Origin: NORP240 sp942492445
GTDB taxonomy: Bacteria; Pseudomonadota; Gammaproteobacteria; Pseudomonadales; Pseudohongiellaceae
Direction of reading: 5' to 3'
Length of the DNA stretch: 64,000 bases
Assembly: GCA_942492445.1 (NCBI GenBank)
Contig: CALOEW010000066.1
Location: forward strand, 52,133-116,132
This document shows, piece after piece, positions 1 through 8,656 of the stretch; within the stretch, counting starts at the first letter, position 1; the number at the start of each line of letters is the position of its first letter. Both the position numbers and the translations under genes were made by a program. The notes below the pieces were generated by a model. The model saw only the letters and a list, made by a program, of their open reading frames with translations, was not told the DNA's origin and searched no databases.

Positions 1-261
1 TTACCGGATCAGCTGGTATGCGTTAAGATGCTGATATCCGGAACTAAATCAGTGGTAATAAACGCCGGAATACTGGTTGAAAAGCTGACCGCAAAAATTT
101 AACCGGGTTTTCCGAGTTTTCAGGGAGAAATTTACTGTTAGAATGGGTCTAATGCCGTTTGAAATTCTTAAACTGAGGTAATGTCGCCGGAAAAGATTTC
201 CGGGCTGGACTGACTGTCAACGAGTCCAGGTAGATTAAACCTTGTGGAAGAGGAGATTTAC
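1..261. other. Intergenic start of window, no gene seen
   Basis: No convincing reading frame is present. A TAGAAT hexamer at 139-144 could be a -10 box for the gene starting at 262, but there is no good -35 box, so it is not called as a promoter. Confidence 0.4.
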
Positions 262-1698
262 GTGCGAATTCCATCATTGATTCAAAACTGCCTGTATCTG
301 GTTTTCCTGGTTCTGGTGCTGACACCATCGACATGGGCTCAGGAAGTCACTTTTCACCGGGATATCGAGCCCATTCTGCAGCGCAGCTGCCAGACCTGTC
401 ACCGGGAAGGTGGCGTGGCCCCCATGCCGCTGGTCACCTATGAACAGGTTGCTCCCTATGCGGGATTGATCGAATACAAGACCGCACTGCGCGACCGCGC
501 CGGTGCCATGCCACCCTGGTATGTTGAGAAAAACGTTGGTATCCAGCAGTTCAAGAACGATCCTTCCCTGAGTGACGAGGAGATTGCTGCCATTTCCACC
601 TGGGCACGCACCGGCACACCGGCAGGTGACCCGGCCGACGCCCCGGCTCCGCTTTCCTTCGATGACAGCATCAAGTGGAAACTGGGTGAGCCGGATCTGG
701 TGACGAGCACTGCCGATTTCTACATGGAAGGTGGCCGGCCGGATTGGTGGGGCGAGCTTGAGAGTGTTCCCACAGGAATGACCGAGGATCGCTATGTGAA
801 ATCGGTCGAGATAATCGAGGTCAACGATGTACCCTCGGGCGGCGGTGCTCGGGAAACCGTGGGCGGTCGTTACATATTCCACCACATGATCTGGCGCACT
901 GAGGTACTGGACGAGGATGGTCGCGCAATTCCGGGCGAAGCCGTTTCCTGGCCGGTACACGAAGTAGGCCGCAACGGCGACCTGTTCGATCCGGACGCCG
1001 GTCCGCTGCTGAAGGCAAACACGGCATTCTTCACCGATTCGGTCCACATGCATTCCAATGGCCGCGATACCACCGGTCACCTGGAGATCGGGTTCACTTT
1101 TCACCCCAGGGACTACGAACCCAAGTACGAAAGCAGCATCAGTATCCAGGGCAACGGTGTGGATATCAGCGTCGAAGGCAACGCCAAGGGCCAGGAGCTC
1201 CATGCTTACAAGGTGCTGACCGAGCACACCAAGGTCATAACCTTCGAACCGCACCTCCATGCTCCTGGCGAGCGCATGTGCCTGCAGGCGATATGGGGAT
1301 TCTCAGTCGAAACCCTTTCCTGCGTGGGTTACGACCACAACTGGGTGCGCGGTTATCCTTTCGCTGACGATTACACACCGTTACTGCCCAAGGGCACTAT
1401 TCTGCACATTACCGGGTACTTCAATAACACCGAAGAAAACCCCAATGTGCCTGACCCCCGCAACTGGCAGGGCTCCGGCAACCGATCTGTGACCAATATG
1501 TTCATCGATCTGGGAATCCGGGTAACCATGACTGACGAGCAGTTCATGGAGGAAATGGGGCAGCGTCGCCAGCGCCGGAACCTGGGTCCCAATGACCATG
1601 TTATTGGTTGTCCCCTGTGCCTGACACCGATCGTGTGGCCGGTTGAAGCAACCAGCAGCACCAGCGATGCACTGGACGATGATGTGGCGGGGCTCTGA
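262..1698 (+). CDS. Exported c-type cytochrome with copper type II monooxygenase-like domain
   Basis: The GTG at 262 was chosen over the in-frame GTG at 244 because a purine-rich ribosome site (GGAAGAGGAG, 246-255) lies 6 nt before it and the protein then begins with a signal peptide (hydrophobic residues 11-22, cleavage near A26). The 478-residue product has one heme c motif, CQTCH, at 43-47. Downstream are paired histidines resembling the copper ligands of the peptidylglycine/dopamine monooxygenase fold: HH at 208-209, HxH at 263-265 and HxH at 332-334. Proteins with a heme c domain ahead of such a fold occur in environmental proteobacteria, but I know of no assigned substrate. A periplasmic redox enzyme is inferred. 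The exported protein downstream at 1844 is its likely partner. Confidence 0.8.
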   Translation: MRIPSLIQNCLYLVFLVLVLTPSTWAQEVTFHRDIEPILQRSCQTCHREGGVAPMPLVTYEQVAPYAGLIEYKTALRDRAGAMPPWYVEKNVGIQQFKNDPSLSDEEIAAISTWARTGTPAGDPADAPAPLSFDDSIKWKLGEPDLVTSTADFYMEGGRPDWWGELESVPTGMTEDRYVKSVEIIEVNDVPSGGGARETVGGRYIFHHMIWRTEVLDEDGRAIPGEAVSWPVHEVGRNGDLFDPDAGPLLKANTAFFTDSVHMHSNGRDTTGHLEIGFTFHPRDYEPKYESSISIQGNGVDISVEGNAKGQELHAYKVLTEHTKVITFEPHLHAPGERMCLQAIWGFSVETLSCVGYDHNWVRGYPFADDYTPLLPKGTILHITGYFNNTEENPNVPDPRNWQGSGNRSVTNMFIDLGIRVTMTDEQFMEEMGQRRQRRNLGPNDHVIGCPLCLTPIVWPVEATSSTSDALDDDVAGL

Positions 1699-1843
1699 CC
1701 GGCGCGCCGGTCCCCGCCCTGCCGCTGAATCGATCTTCTGGCCCACGGTGAAGCCCGCCGGCCGGCTAGCAGCGCCGTCAACGGGTTTTTCGGAAAGCGG
1801 AGATTCCCCGTTGAGATCAACCGGAAAAGACGAGTAGTTAGTT

Positions 1844-2866
1844 ATGAACCTGATACCCCGCGACCTGTTTAAACCTCTTATCTTGATGTTCGCCAGTGGT
1901 TTCGCCCTGCTGCCTGGAATTGCAACAGCCCAGGGTCCCTTCGAGTACGCCGAGCAGACCTACCGCAGCGGCCAGCATACCGAAGTGGCCTATGAGGGCT
2001 GGCGCCGCGATGAGGACGGCACCCTGACCATGACCTTCGGTTATTTCAACCACAATTGGGAGGAGGAGCTGGACATTCCTGTCGGGGAGGAAAACTTCTT
2101 TTCCCCGGGGGATCCGGACCGTGGTCAGCCCACCCATTTCCTGCCACGCCGTAATCGCTTCACTTTTGATGTGGTAATGCCCGGGGATTTCGACCAGGAT
2201 GACGAACTGGTCTGGGAGGTGACCTCGCCCAACGGGGTGACTCGCAGAGCGTACGGAACCCTTCGGGAAGACTACAAGATCGACAATGTCATCATCATGT
2301 CTGAAACCGGTTCCCTGGGCGCGGGAACGTCTGACGCGAAAACACGTGCGAACATTCCGCCCCGCGTGGAGTTGATCGGTGACGACATCAGGACCACACG
2401 GGTAGGTGAACCGCTGACGATTCAGGCCCGTGTGACCGATGATGGAGTGCCGGAGCCATTTGATCCGATGCGGCGCATCAGGCTGCTGGGCGGCGCAGCA
2501 GCGGCCTTCACAACTGAGGAAATGATCCGCAACAGAATGATGATGACGCCCCCGCCAAAGCCTACGGTAAACAAGAATAATGGCCTGTATCTTTCCTGGA
2601 ATGTTTACCGGGCTCCTGAACAGTCAGAAGCACCGGTGCAGGAGTTGGTCCATTTTGATCCACCCCAGGTAAAACCGTGGGAGGATACGCGGCCTTCGGC
2701 CAATTCACCCTGGGCCTGGTTATGGAAACCTCCGGTACTGCCTGAAGACGGCGTAATCGACGTGGAGGTCACTTTCGAAGAACCCGGCACCTACCTTCTG
2801 TGGGGACGGGCGGACGATGGTGGTCTCTATACCGATCAGTATGTGACTGTAAATGTGACACCCTGA
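1844..2866 (+). CDS. Exported protein of unknown function
   Basis: The 340-residue product has a clear signal peptide (charged start, hydrophobic residues about 12-27, cleavage after ATA/AQG near residue 30). The rest is rich in acidic and aromatic residues with alternating hydrophobics and looks all-beta. The last 60 residues resemble an immunoglobulin-like sandwich (a run reading VTFEEPGTYLLWGRADDGG). No catalytic motif is visible. It lies 145 bp downstream of the cytochrome/monooxygenase-like gene on the same strand, so a shared periplasmic process is plausible. Function is not assigned. Confidence 0.7.
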   Translation: MNLIPRDLFKPLILMFASGFALLPGIATAQGPFEYAEQTYRSGQHTEVAYEGWRRDEDGTLTMTFGYFNHNWEEELDIPVGEENFFSPGDPDRGQPTHFLPRRNRFTFDVVMPGDFDQDDELVWEVTSPNGVTRRAYGTLREDYKIDNVIIMSETGSLGAGTSDAKTRANIPPRVELIGDDIRTTRVGEPLTIQARVTDDGVPEPFDPMRRIRLLGGAAAAFTTEEMIRNRMMMTPPPKPTVNKNNGLYLSWNVYRAPEQSEAPVQELVHFDPPQVKPWEDTRPSANSPWAWLWKPPVLPEDGVIDVEVTFEEPGTYLLWGRADDGGLYTDQYVTVNVTP

Positions 2867-3052
2867 GGCCGAGCTCCCCCTGCGTTACACACTGGGGCTT
2901 CTGGCTGGAGTCTGACAAGGCGATTCAACGCCCCGGGGCCGGTGTTCCCGGGCGCACTGAATCCTTCGTCTTTTTTTAACTCACACGAGATTGCTGTCCC
3001 GTCAGGCATCGAATTCAGAATCATGGGGTCTTTGGCAGATGAGGAAAAGCAA

Positions 3053-3592
3053 GTGAATACCGGATGTCTGATGACCGGAAAAATCACGCCGATCTCCCCT
3101 TCGAAATTCAGGGTGGCTCTCCGGTTCAGGAATTTGATTCAGATACCTGGCCTTCTGCTGTTGTTGTTTTCAAATTCTCTTTCTCTAGCCCAGCATGAAT
3201 TACATGAAATGTCCGCAGCAGGCGATCTGCCGGTAACTACCGTGCCGGCCGACAACGAAGTGCTGGTGGCGGCGCCGGAGTCGATCATGCTGCATTTCGA
3301 TTCGAAAGTGAGGCTGGTAAAGTTGGTGCTCAGGAACTCAGCCAATGAATTCGTGGAGATCGGTTTTCGGTACCGCCCCGGGGAAGGTATTCATTATATG
3401 CAGAATTTTCCAGAACTGAGTGAGGCGGACTACTATACGGTCGAGTGGGCCGTGCTTGATGGACAAGGAAAGCTCAGCAAGGGGAGTTTCCATTTTTCCT
3501 TTGGTGACAATGCCAGGCCAGCGTCTTTTTATCTTGAACAGATGGATCATCCCCAGCACATCATGGCGCCTGACTATCGGTTACTTCAATAG
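3053..3592 (+). CDS. CopC-like copper-binding domain protein
   Basis: The reading frame is open from GTG 2942, but GTG 3053 has the only good ribosome site (GAGGAAAA, 3041-3048) and puts a signal peptide at the right distance; ATG 3071 is an alternative. The 179-residue product has a hydrophobic segment (IPGLLLLLF) and a cleavage region LAQ/HELHEM. The mature part has the CopC/YobA layout: TVPADNEVL, a beta segment IMLHFDSKVR, and a closing GSFHFSF strand. CopC proteins bind Cu(II) in the periplasm. If cleavage is directly before H, that histidine would be the N-terminal copper ligand; cleavage one residue earlier would remove this feature. Confidence 0.7.
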   Translation: MNTGCLMTGKITPISPSKFRVALRFRNLIQIPGLLLLLFSNSLSLAQHELHEMSAAGDLPVTTVPADNEVLVAAPESIMLHFDSKVRLVKLVLRNSANEFVEIGFRYRPGEGIHYMQNFPELSEADYYTVEWAVLDGQGKLSKGSFHFSFGDNARPASFYLEQMDHPQHIMAPDYRLLQ

Positions 3593-3659
3593 TGTGACAA
3601 CTGAAGTGAGAGTCGAGACACTGCGGGGCCGGTCAGGCTGCGGAAAATGGAGGTGGAAA

Positions 3660-4127
3660 GTGGATAGGAAAGCTGCGGACAGACTGCTAATGGTTTCAGT
3701 AATCAGTCTGGTCCTGGCACTGGCTGGCTGCAGTCCAAATGAACAGGAATTGGCTGACGAGGTAAGCCCCGCGGCACCGGTAGCTGCTCTGGAAGGCAGC
3801 AATTGGCAGCTTGTACAGATGGTGGTTCCAGGGGGGTTCGTGTTTACTCCCGATGACCCGGCAGATTATGTGTTGAATTTTCGCAGTGAAGATCGACTGA
3901 CCGGTACCTCGGACTGTAATCGGATCACGGGTTCCTGGCATCAACAAGGTGCGGCCCTGAGCTTCGAATCCTTCGCCACTACGCGGGCGTTATGCCCACC
4001 ACCGTCTCTGCACAATTATCTGAGCCTGTATCTGCGGGACGTCACTTCACTGCGGTTCAGTGACGACCGTCTGTACCTGACCACAACGACCGACGGTGTT
4101 GAGCTGGAATTCGAGGCCGCGCATTGA
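3660..4127 (+). CDS. META-domain lipoprotein (HslJ-like)
   Basis: The frame is open from 3420, but the start is set at GTG 3660: GGAGG (3649-3653) sits 6 nt upstream and the product then opens with a lipoprotein signal ending LALAGC (lipidated Cys 24). The mature 131 residues are a META/HslJ domain: the opening LEGSNWQLVQM, the core FRSEDRLTGTSDCNRITGSW, the FATTRALCPP segment and the closing LYLTTTTDGVELEFE. Members are heat- or novobiocin-linked envelope lipoproteins in E. coli, with no known enzymatic role. The two Cys within the META core are conserved in the family. Confidence 0.8.
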   Translation: MDRKAADRLLMVSVISLVLALAGCSPNEQELADEVSPAAPVAALEGSNWQLVQMVVPGGFVFTPDDPADYVLNFRSEDRLTGTSDCNRITGSWHQQGAALSFESFATTRALCPPPSLHNYLSLYLRDVTSLRFSDDRLYLTTTTDGVELEFEAAH

Positions 4128-4211
4128 GCTTGACCCGGGGGTTTTATTGCCCGTCCAGCTGCCATCTTTTATTATGGGTAGCCTCCAGCCACGAAATAAC
4201 AAGGATAAACG

Positions 4212-6134
4212 ATGGCTTCAGAAGCACTGCAGCGCTATCAACAGGCGTACTCTCTTTCTCTGACACACCCCGATGAATTCTGGGGAGATGCGGCCGCAGA
4301 ACTGACCTGGAACCGGCCCTGGGAAAAGGTGCTGGACACCAGCGAATCCCCTCACGGACGCTGGTTTGTCGGTGCTGAAATCAACACCTGTTACAACGCC
4401 CTCGATCGTCACGTTGAATCCGGGCACGGTGCCCGGACTGCACTGATCTATGACAGTCCAGTAACCGGTAACCAGGTGGTGAAGTTCACTTACCTGGAAT
4501 TGCGGGACCTGGTGGCACGGTTTGCAGGTGGCTTGACCGGAAAAGGCGTGAAAAAGGGCGACCGGGTGATTATCTACATGCCGATGATCCCGGAAGCGGT
4601 GATTGCCATGCTTGCCTGTGCCCGGATTGGTGCCATTCACTCGGTGGTATTCGGTGGTTTTGCTGCCAACGAACTGGCCGTGCGTATTGACGATGCCCGG
4701 CCTGACCTGATTGTCACAGCATCCTGTGGCGTTGAAGTGACGCGCATTGTTCCCTACCTGCCTCTGCTGGATGACGCCATCGAGCTTGCGGAATACCCGC
4801 CCAGCCAGGTTATAGTCGTGCAGCGCGACCAGCACACGGTGGAACTCAAGGCAGGTCGCGACAGTGACTGGCAACAGGTGATGGCTGCAGCCACACCTGT
4901 TGGGTGTACATCGTTACAGGCTACCGACCCACTCTATATACTCTACACATCGGGAACCACCGGTGTCCCCAAGGGCGTGGTGCGGGACAACGGCGGTCAT
5001 GCCGTAGCACTCAACTGGAGTATGAAGGCTCTGTACGGCGTCGATGCTGGCGATGTCTACTGGGCAGCATCGGATGTGGGCTGGGTTGTCGGTCATTCCT
5101 ACATTGTTTACGGCCCTTTATTACGAGGTTGCACAACCGTTCTGTTTGAAGGCAAGCCGGTCGGTACACCGGACGCCGGGTCGTTCTGGCGCGTGATCGC
5201 AGACCACGGCGTCAAGGTCCTGTTCACCGCGCCCACTGCCTTTCGCGCTATCAGGAAGGAGGATCCACGAGCCGAGCTTCTGGGCCGGTACCAGTTGAGT
5301 GGCTTTGAAGCATTGTTTCTGGCAGGAGAGCGGACGGACCCGGATACCCTGCTCTGGGCCCGGGACAACCTGCAGGTTCCTGTCATCGACCACTGGTGGC
5401 AGACAGAGACCGGCTGGTCTATTGCTGCCAACCATCGTGGCCTGGGGTTGCTGCCGGTTAAACCCGGTTCCCCGACCGTGCCCTCACCGGGCTGGGACCT
5501 GCAGGCGCTTGACGACAACGGTCACACCCTGCCGGCAGGCAGGGTCGGGGCCCTGTGCGCCAGGTTGCCGATGCCGCCGGGTTCTCTTCTGACCCTGTGG
5601 AATGCCCGGCAGCGCTTTGAGGACAGCTATCTGGCCGATTTTCCCGGCTATTACAAGACTGCCGATGCAGGCTATCTGGATGAAGATGGTTATGTCTACG
5701 TAATGAGCCGCACCGACGACATCATCAACGTGGCCGGGCATCGTCTTTCGACCGGTGGCATGGAAGAGGTGCTCGCCAGCCACCCGGACGTAGCTGAATG
5801 CGCGGTGGTCGGTGTGGCCGATCAGCTGAAAGGTCAACTTCCGGTGGGGTTCATTGTATTGAAAGCCGGCGTATCCCGCGATGCCGAAGAGATTGTTACC
5901 GAGGTGATTCAGCTGGTAAGAGACAGGATCGGTCCGGTGGCGGCCTTCAAGCAGGCAACAGTGGTGCAACGACTTCCCAAGACCCGGTCAGGAAAAATCC
6001 TGCGGGGAACCATGCAGAAGATCGCCGACAACCAGGACTACCGCATGCCTGCCACCATTGATGATCCCGCCATTCTGGAGGAAATCACTGGCGCATTGCG
6101 AGGCCTGGGGCTGGCGGACGCCCGGCCGGGCTGA
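4212..6134 (+). CDS. prpE: Propionyl-CoA synthetase (propionate-CoA ligase)
   Basis: The 640-residue ANL-superfamily ligase activates propionate to propionyl-CoA through an acyl-AMP intermediate. An AAGGA ribosome site lies just before the ATG. Visible motifs are the AMP-binding P-loop YTSGTTGVPKG at about residues 242-252, the DHWWQTETGW motif near 392-401 that is typical of PrpE and acetyl-CoA synthetase, and the C-terminal KTRSGKILRG near 590-599 with the catalytic and acetylatable lysine. The opening LQRYQQAYSLSLTHPDEFW matches PrpE better than Acs. No methylcitrate genes are nearby, so propionate use must be completed by genes elsewhere. Confidence 0.93.
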   Translation: MASEALQRYQQAYSLSLTHPDEFWGDAAAELTWNRPWEKVLDTSESPHGRWFVGAEINTCYNALDRHVESGHGARTALIYDSPVTGNQVVKFTYLELRDLVARFAGGLTGKGVKKGDRVIIYMPMIPEAVIAMLACARIGAIHSVVFGGFAANELAVRIDDARPDLIVTASCGVEVTRIVPYLPLLDDAIELAEYPPSQVIVVQRDQHTVELKAGRDSDWQQVMAAATPVGCTSLQATDPLYILYTSGTTGVPKGVVRDNGGHAVALNWSMKALYGVDAGDVYWAASDVGWVVGHSYIVYGPLLRGCTTVLFEGKPVGTPDAGSFWRVIADHGVKVLFTAPTAFRAIRKEDPRAELLGRYQLSGFEALFLAGERTDPDTLLWARDNLQVPVIDHWWQTETGWSIAANHRGLGLLPVKPGSPTVPSPGWDLQALDDNGHTLPAGRVGALCARLPMPPGSLLTLWNARQRFEDSYLADFPGYYKTADAGYLDEDGYVYVMSRTDDIINVAGHRLSTGGMEEVLASHPDVAECAVVGVADQLKGQLPVGFIVLKAGVSRDAEEIVTEVIQLVRDRIGPVAAFKQATVVQRLPKTRSGKILRGTMQKIADNQDYRMPATIDDPAILEEITGALRGLGLADARPG

Positions 6135-6252
6135 CCACGCGAATTCACTTATTGCCCTGCATTCCCGGGGAAGCGGCGAGATTGACTGGCAATGCGCTGA
6201 ATTTCAGACGTGTTCAATGTCCGGGCGTTATGGCAAATACTGGCGAGTTAGA

Positions 6253-6579
6253 ATGAATAACATTATCGGGAATCTTTTTCGCCAGCTGCCAGCTGATCTC
6301 AACGAAGAGTTCTTCGAAACACTGGTCGAATCCGATCAGGTCAAAGTGGAACGGATTGTCTCAATGGGGCACTGTTCACCTGCAGATTTCTGGTTTGACC
6401 AGCCGCAGAACGAATGGGTTGTTCTGCTGACCGGGGCGGCCATTGTCCAGGTGGAGGGACGGGATGACCAGCACCTGGAGCCCGGCAGCTATGTCAACCT
6501 GCCGGCACATACCAGGCATCGCGTTGCCTGGACCAAACCGGGCACTGAAACAGTCTGGCTTGCAGTCTTCTACTGTTAA
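6253..6579 (+). CDS. Small cupin-domain protein
   Basis: The frame is open from 6058, overlapping prpE, but the protein-like part starts at ATG 6253. The 108-residue product is a single cupin barrel: EWVVLLTGAAIVQVEG (cupin motif 1) and PGSYVNLPAHTRHRVAW (motif 2 with HTRH). It resembles the small stand-alone cupins often placed in metabolic operons, for which no general reaction is known. It follows prpE on the same strand after 118 bp. Its TAA stop lies in the first bases of an intergenic repeat. Confidence 0.75.
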   Translation: MNNIIGNLFRQLPADLNEEFFETLVESDQVKVERIVSMGHCSPADFWFDQPQNEWVVLLTGAAIVQVEGRDDQHLEPGSYVNLPAHTRHRVAWTKPGTETVWLAVFYC

Positions 6580-6645
6580 GGAACCTCTGATTAAGTCCCA
6601 CAATGCTCCTGCCTTCAGACAAGACTGCTGGCGAAGCGCATTGCC
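6576..6645 (+). repeat. Stop-codon repeat, copy 1
   Basis: A copy of a dispersed repeat with consensus TTARGGAACCTCTGATTAAG followed by TCCCACAAYGCTCTG and TTCAGACAAG. The stop codon of the cupin gene is the TAA inside its first four bases. GAACCTCT near the start is mirrored by AGAGGTTC near 6657, so this copy has short inverted ends. Confidence 0.75.
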
Positions 6646-6948
6646 ATTACTAACAAGAGGTTCTTCAGCGGTTGCACGCAGCTGAGAATGGCAGCTGTGC
6701 AAGAGTGCGTTTCCGACCTGAATTCCGGCCCTGAATGATGTCCACTGTTGAATTGTCCGAGGTCTCTGTCACGCTGCTCTCCTTTATCGGGGCAAGTGCA
6801 TTTCTTACAGGAGTGTTGCACGGAGCTACGGGCATGGCAACATCGTGGACGTGCTGACTTTCGCCCTGGACTTGAATTTCGCTTCTCTGGCGATCGCCCC
6901 AACTTAAAACCACCGGCGTGTCCACAGGTAATTAACCGGATCAGAGCA
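6646..6948. other. Intergenic stretch, mostly empty
   Basis: Outside the possible gene remnant at 6735-6857, I see no reading frame with protein-like composition here. The stretch lies between the cupin gene and the convergent ccoP. Confidence 0.4.
6735..6857 (+). pseudogene. Possible N-terminal remnant of a TauE/SafE permease
   Basis: Forty codons starting ATG ATG encode a short hydrophobic segment ending LTGVLHGATGMA and then hit a stop. That motif resembles the glycine-rich first helix of TauE/SafE sulfite/anion exporters. A +1 shift after the motif continues open for about 20 codons. The link to the neighbouring sulfur genes is suggestive, but the fragment is short and may be coincidental. 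Confidence 0.3.
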
Positions 6949-6975
6949 CCGGGGGCCCTGTTTCCCTTCCCCCGG
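6949..6975 (-). terminator. GC hairpin after ccoP
   Basis: CCGGGGG (6949-6955) pairs perfectly with CCCCCGG (6969-6975) across a 13 nt loop, 8 bp past the ccoP stop. There is no T-run, so it is either a weak terminator or a 3'-end stabilising hairpin for the ccoNOQP message. Confidence 0.45.
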
Positions 6976-6982
6976 AGTGGAG

Positions 6983-7867
6983 TCAACGGGCCAGGAAGGC
7001 AACCAGCAATTTGATCTGGGCATCATCCAGTCTTTCGTTAAAAGCCGGCATCATGCCCTGGCGTCCATTGCGTAGTGATTCAGTGATGGCCTCCAATGAG
7101 CCACCGTACAGCCACGTGGTGTCGGTGAGATCCGGGGCACCCAGCAAAGGATTTCCGGTGCCATCCGGGCCGTGACAGGCGACACAGAAGGTTCCAAACT
7201 GGACTTCACCTGGAAGACCTTCGGCGTTTCCTTCCGACAGTGCCCTGACATAGGCAGCTGTCAGGGTAACGCCATCCTCGCCCAGGGAGGTTTGCCAGGG
7301 CGGCATTACCGCGTTTCGACCTGCGCGGATCGATTGTTCAATCTGATCCGGTGAGCCGCCCCACTGCCAGTCGATGTCCATCAGGTTTGGAAAGAGAGAA
7401 GCCTGACCCCTTCCATCAACACCATGACAGGCGGAGCAGTTGCGGCTGAATATCTTCCGGGCTGTTTCCATGAGCCCAGTGTCGTCCTGAAGTTCAGTGA
7501 GGCTCGCTGCAATGATTGCCGCCCGTTGTGGCTGGTAGTCCCGATGAAATTCTTCAAGGCTTTCTGACAATCGACGGCCTTGGGACCAGTTGAGGGCACC
7601 GCTGTACGCGCCCAAACCTGGGAACAGCATCAGGTAGATTACGGAAAAAATCATGGCGCTGAAGATCATCCAGAACCACCAGAGGGGAGGGGCATTGCTG
7701 CCTTCCCTGAGGTTTTCGTCCCATATTGGTTCCGGCCCTTCCTTTTCAGCTTTCCGGCCGCCACGGGGAAAGTAGATGGTGACAACCAACCAGGCCAGAC
7801 CGAGCAATGAAACGATGGTGATGACTGCAATCCAGCCACTCCAGAATGCATTGGGTAAATCAGCCAT
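6983..7867 (-). CDS. ccoP: Cytochrome cbb3 oxidase subunit III, diheme
   Basis: The 294-residue membrane-anchored diheme cytochrome c delivers electrons to CcoN. Two N-terminal membrane segments (about 9-32 and 62-85) follow the CcoP/FixP plan. Heme motifs are CSACH at 144-148 and CVACH at 228-232, with candidate axial methionines in AVMPPW (188) and GMMPAF. Length is normal for the family. Its ATG overlaps the ccoQ stop by 8 bp, so it is translationally coupled and is the last gene of the operon. Confidence 0.95.
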   Translation of the reverse strand: MADLPNAFWSGWIAVITIVSLLGLAWLVVTIYFPRGGRKAEKEGPEPIWDENLREGSNAPPLWWFWMIFSAMIFSVIYLMLFPGLGAYSGALNWSQGRRLSESLEEFHRDYQPQRAAIIAASLTELQDDTGLMETARKIFSRNCSACHGVDGRGQASLFPNLMDIDWQWGGSPDQIEQSIRAGRNAVMPPWQTSLGEDGVTLTAAYVRALSEGNAEGLPGEVQFGTFCVACHGPDGTGNPLLGAPDLTDTTWLYGGSLEAITESLRNGRQGMMPAFNERLDDAQIKLLVAFLAR

Positions 7868-8015
7868 GATTCAGCGACTCCTCAGGCTCGTCCTGCAGGG
7901 GAATGGATGCAGTAAATTCAAGTTGTTCATCCGATTCACAGAAGGAAACCCAGACGACAACAGCGACCATAAAGAACATCACCAGCATGTCACCGATAAA
8001 AATGAAAGTGGTCAT
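7860..8015 (-). CDS. ccoQ: Cytochrome cbb3 oxidase small subunit CcoQ
   Basis: A 51-codon gene. The product has one membrane helix (about residues 8-24) followed by a soluble tail containing SDEQLEFTASIPLQDEP, which fits the short CcoQ/FixQ subunit that stabilises the complex. Its ATG overlaps the ccoO stop (ATGA) and its stop overlaps the ccoP start, the expected position in ccoNOQP. Confidence 0.88.
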   Translation of the reverse strand: MTTFIFIGDMLVMFFMVAVVVWVSFCESDEQLEFTASIPLQDEPEESLNHG

Positions 8016-8656
8016 TCAGCGGTTCCTCCTTCGTCGTCCTGTGGGTCCGAAAAACCGGTACCGAGCATCTGCAGGTAGCTGATTACAGCTTCAATTTCCT
8101 TTAACCCCTCAAGTAACGCTGGAGCGCGCTCTATATCCTCGTCGGAATAGGGATGACCGAGAGACCGGAGGCCAAGCAGCTTGGCCTTGATATCGTCTCC
8201 ACGCAGGTCGTTTTCAGCCAGCCAGGGATACCCCGGCATTATGGAATCGGGAACCACGCTACGGGGATTTATCAGGTGAACCCTGTGCCAGTCATCGGAG
8301 TACTTGCCGCCAATACGGTGCAGGTCGGGTCCGGTTCGCTTGGACCCCCAGAGAAACGGTCGGTCGTAAACGAATTCTCCGGCTCGCGAGTACGGCCCAT
8401 AGCGTTCCACTTCGGCCACCAGGGAACGAATCTGCTGGGAGTGGCAGGTGGCGCACCCCTCACGCATATAGATATCCCTTCCTGCCAGTTCGACGGCCGA
8501 ATAGGGGCGGGTATTTTCCGCCGCCGATCGCAGCGATTCCTGATAGACACTGGGCAGTACCTGCACCAGGCCACCTATGGCAGACACCAGGAGAATGCCG
8601 AAGATCAGCAGGCCATTGTTTTCTTCAAGTTTCTTGTGCAGGTTCAGCGCATTCAT
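8012..8656 (-). CDS. ccoO: Cytochrome cbb3 oxidase subunit II, monoheme
   Basis: The 214-residue protein has one N-terminal membrane anchor (about 16-34) and a periplasmic heme c domain with CATCH at 68-72 and the following SQQIR typical of CcoO/FixO. It carries electrons between CcoP and the CcoN heme b. The start ATG shares one base with the ccoN stop (TGATG), indicating coupled translation. Confidence 0.95.
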   Translation of the reverse strand: MNALNLHKKLEENNGLLIFGILLVSAIGGLVQVLPSVYQESLRSAAENTRPYSAVELAGRDIYMREGCATCHSQQIRSLVAEVERYGPYSRAGEFVYDRPFLWGSKRTGPDLHRIGGKYSDDWHRVHLINPRSVVPDSIMPGYPWLAENDLRGDDIKAKLLGLRSLGHPYSDEDIERAPALLEGLKEIEAVISYLQMLGTGFSDPQDDEGGTAE

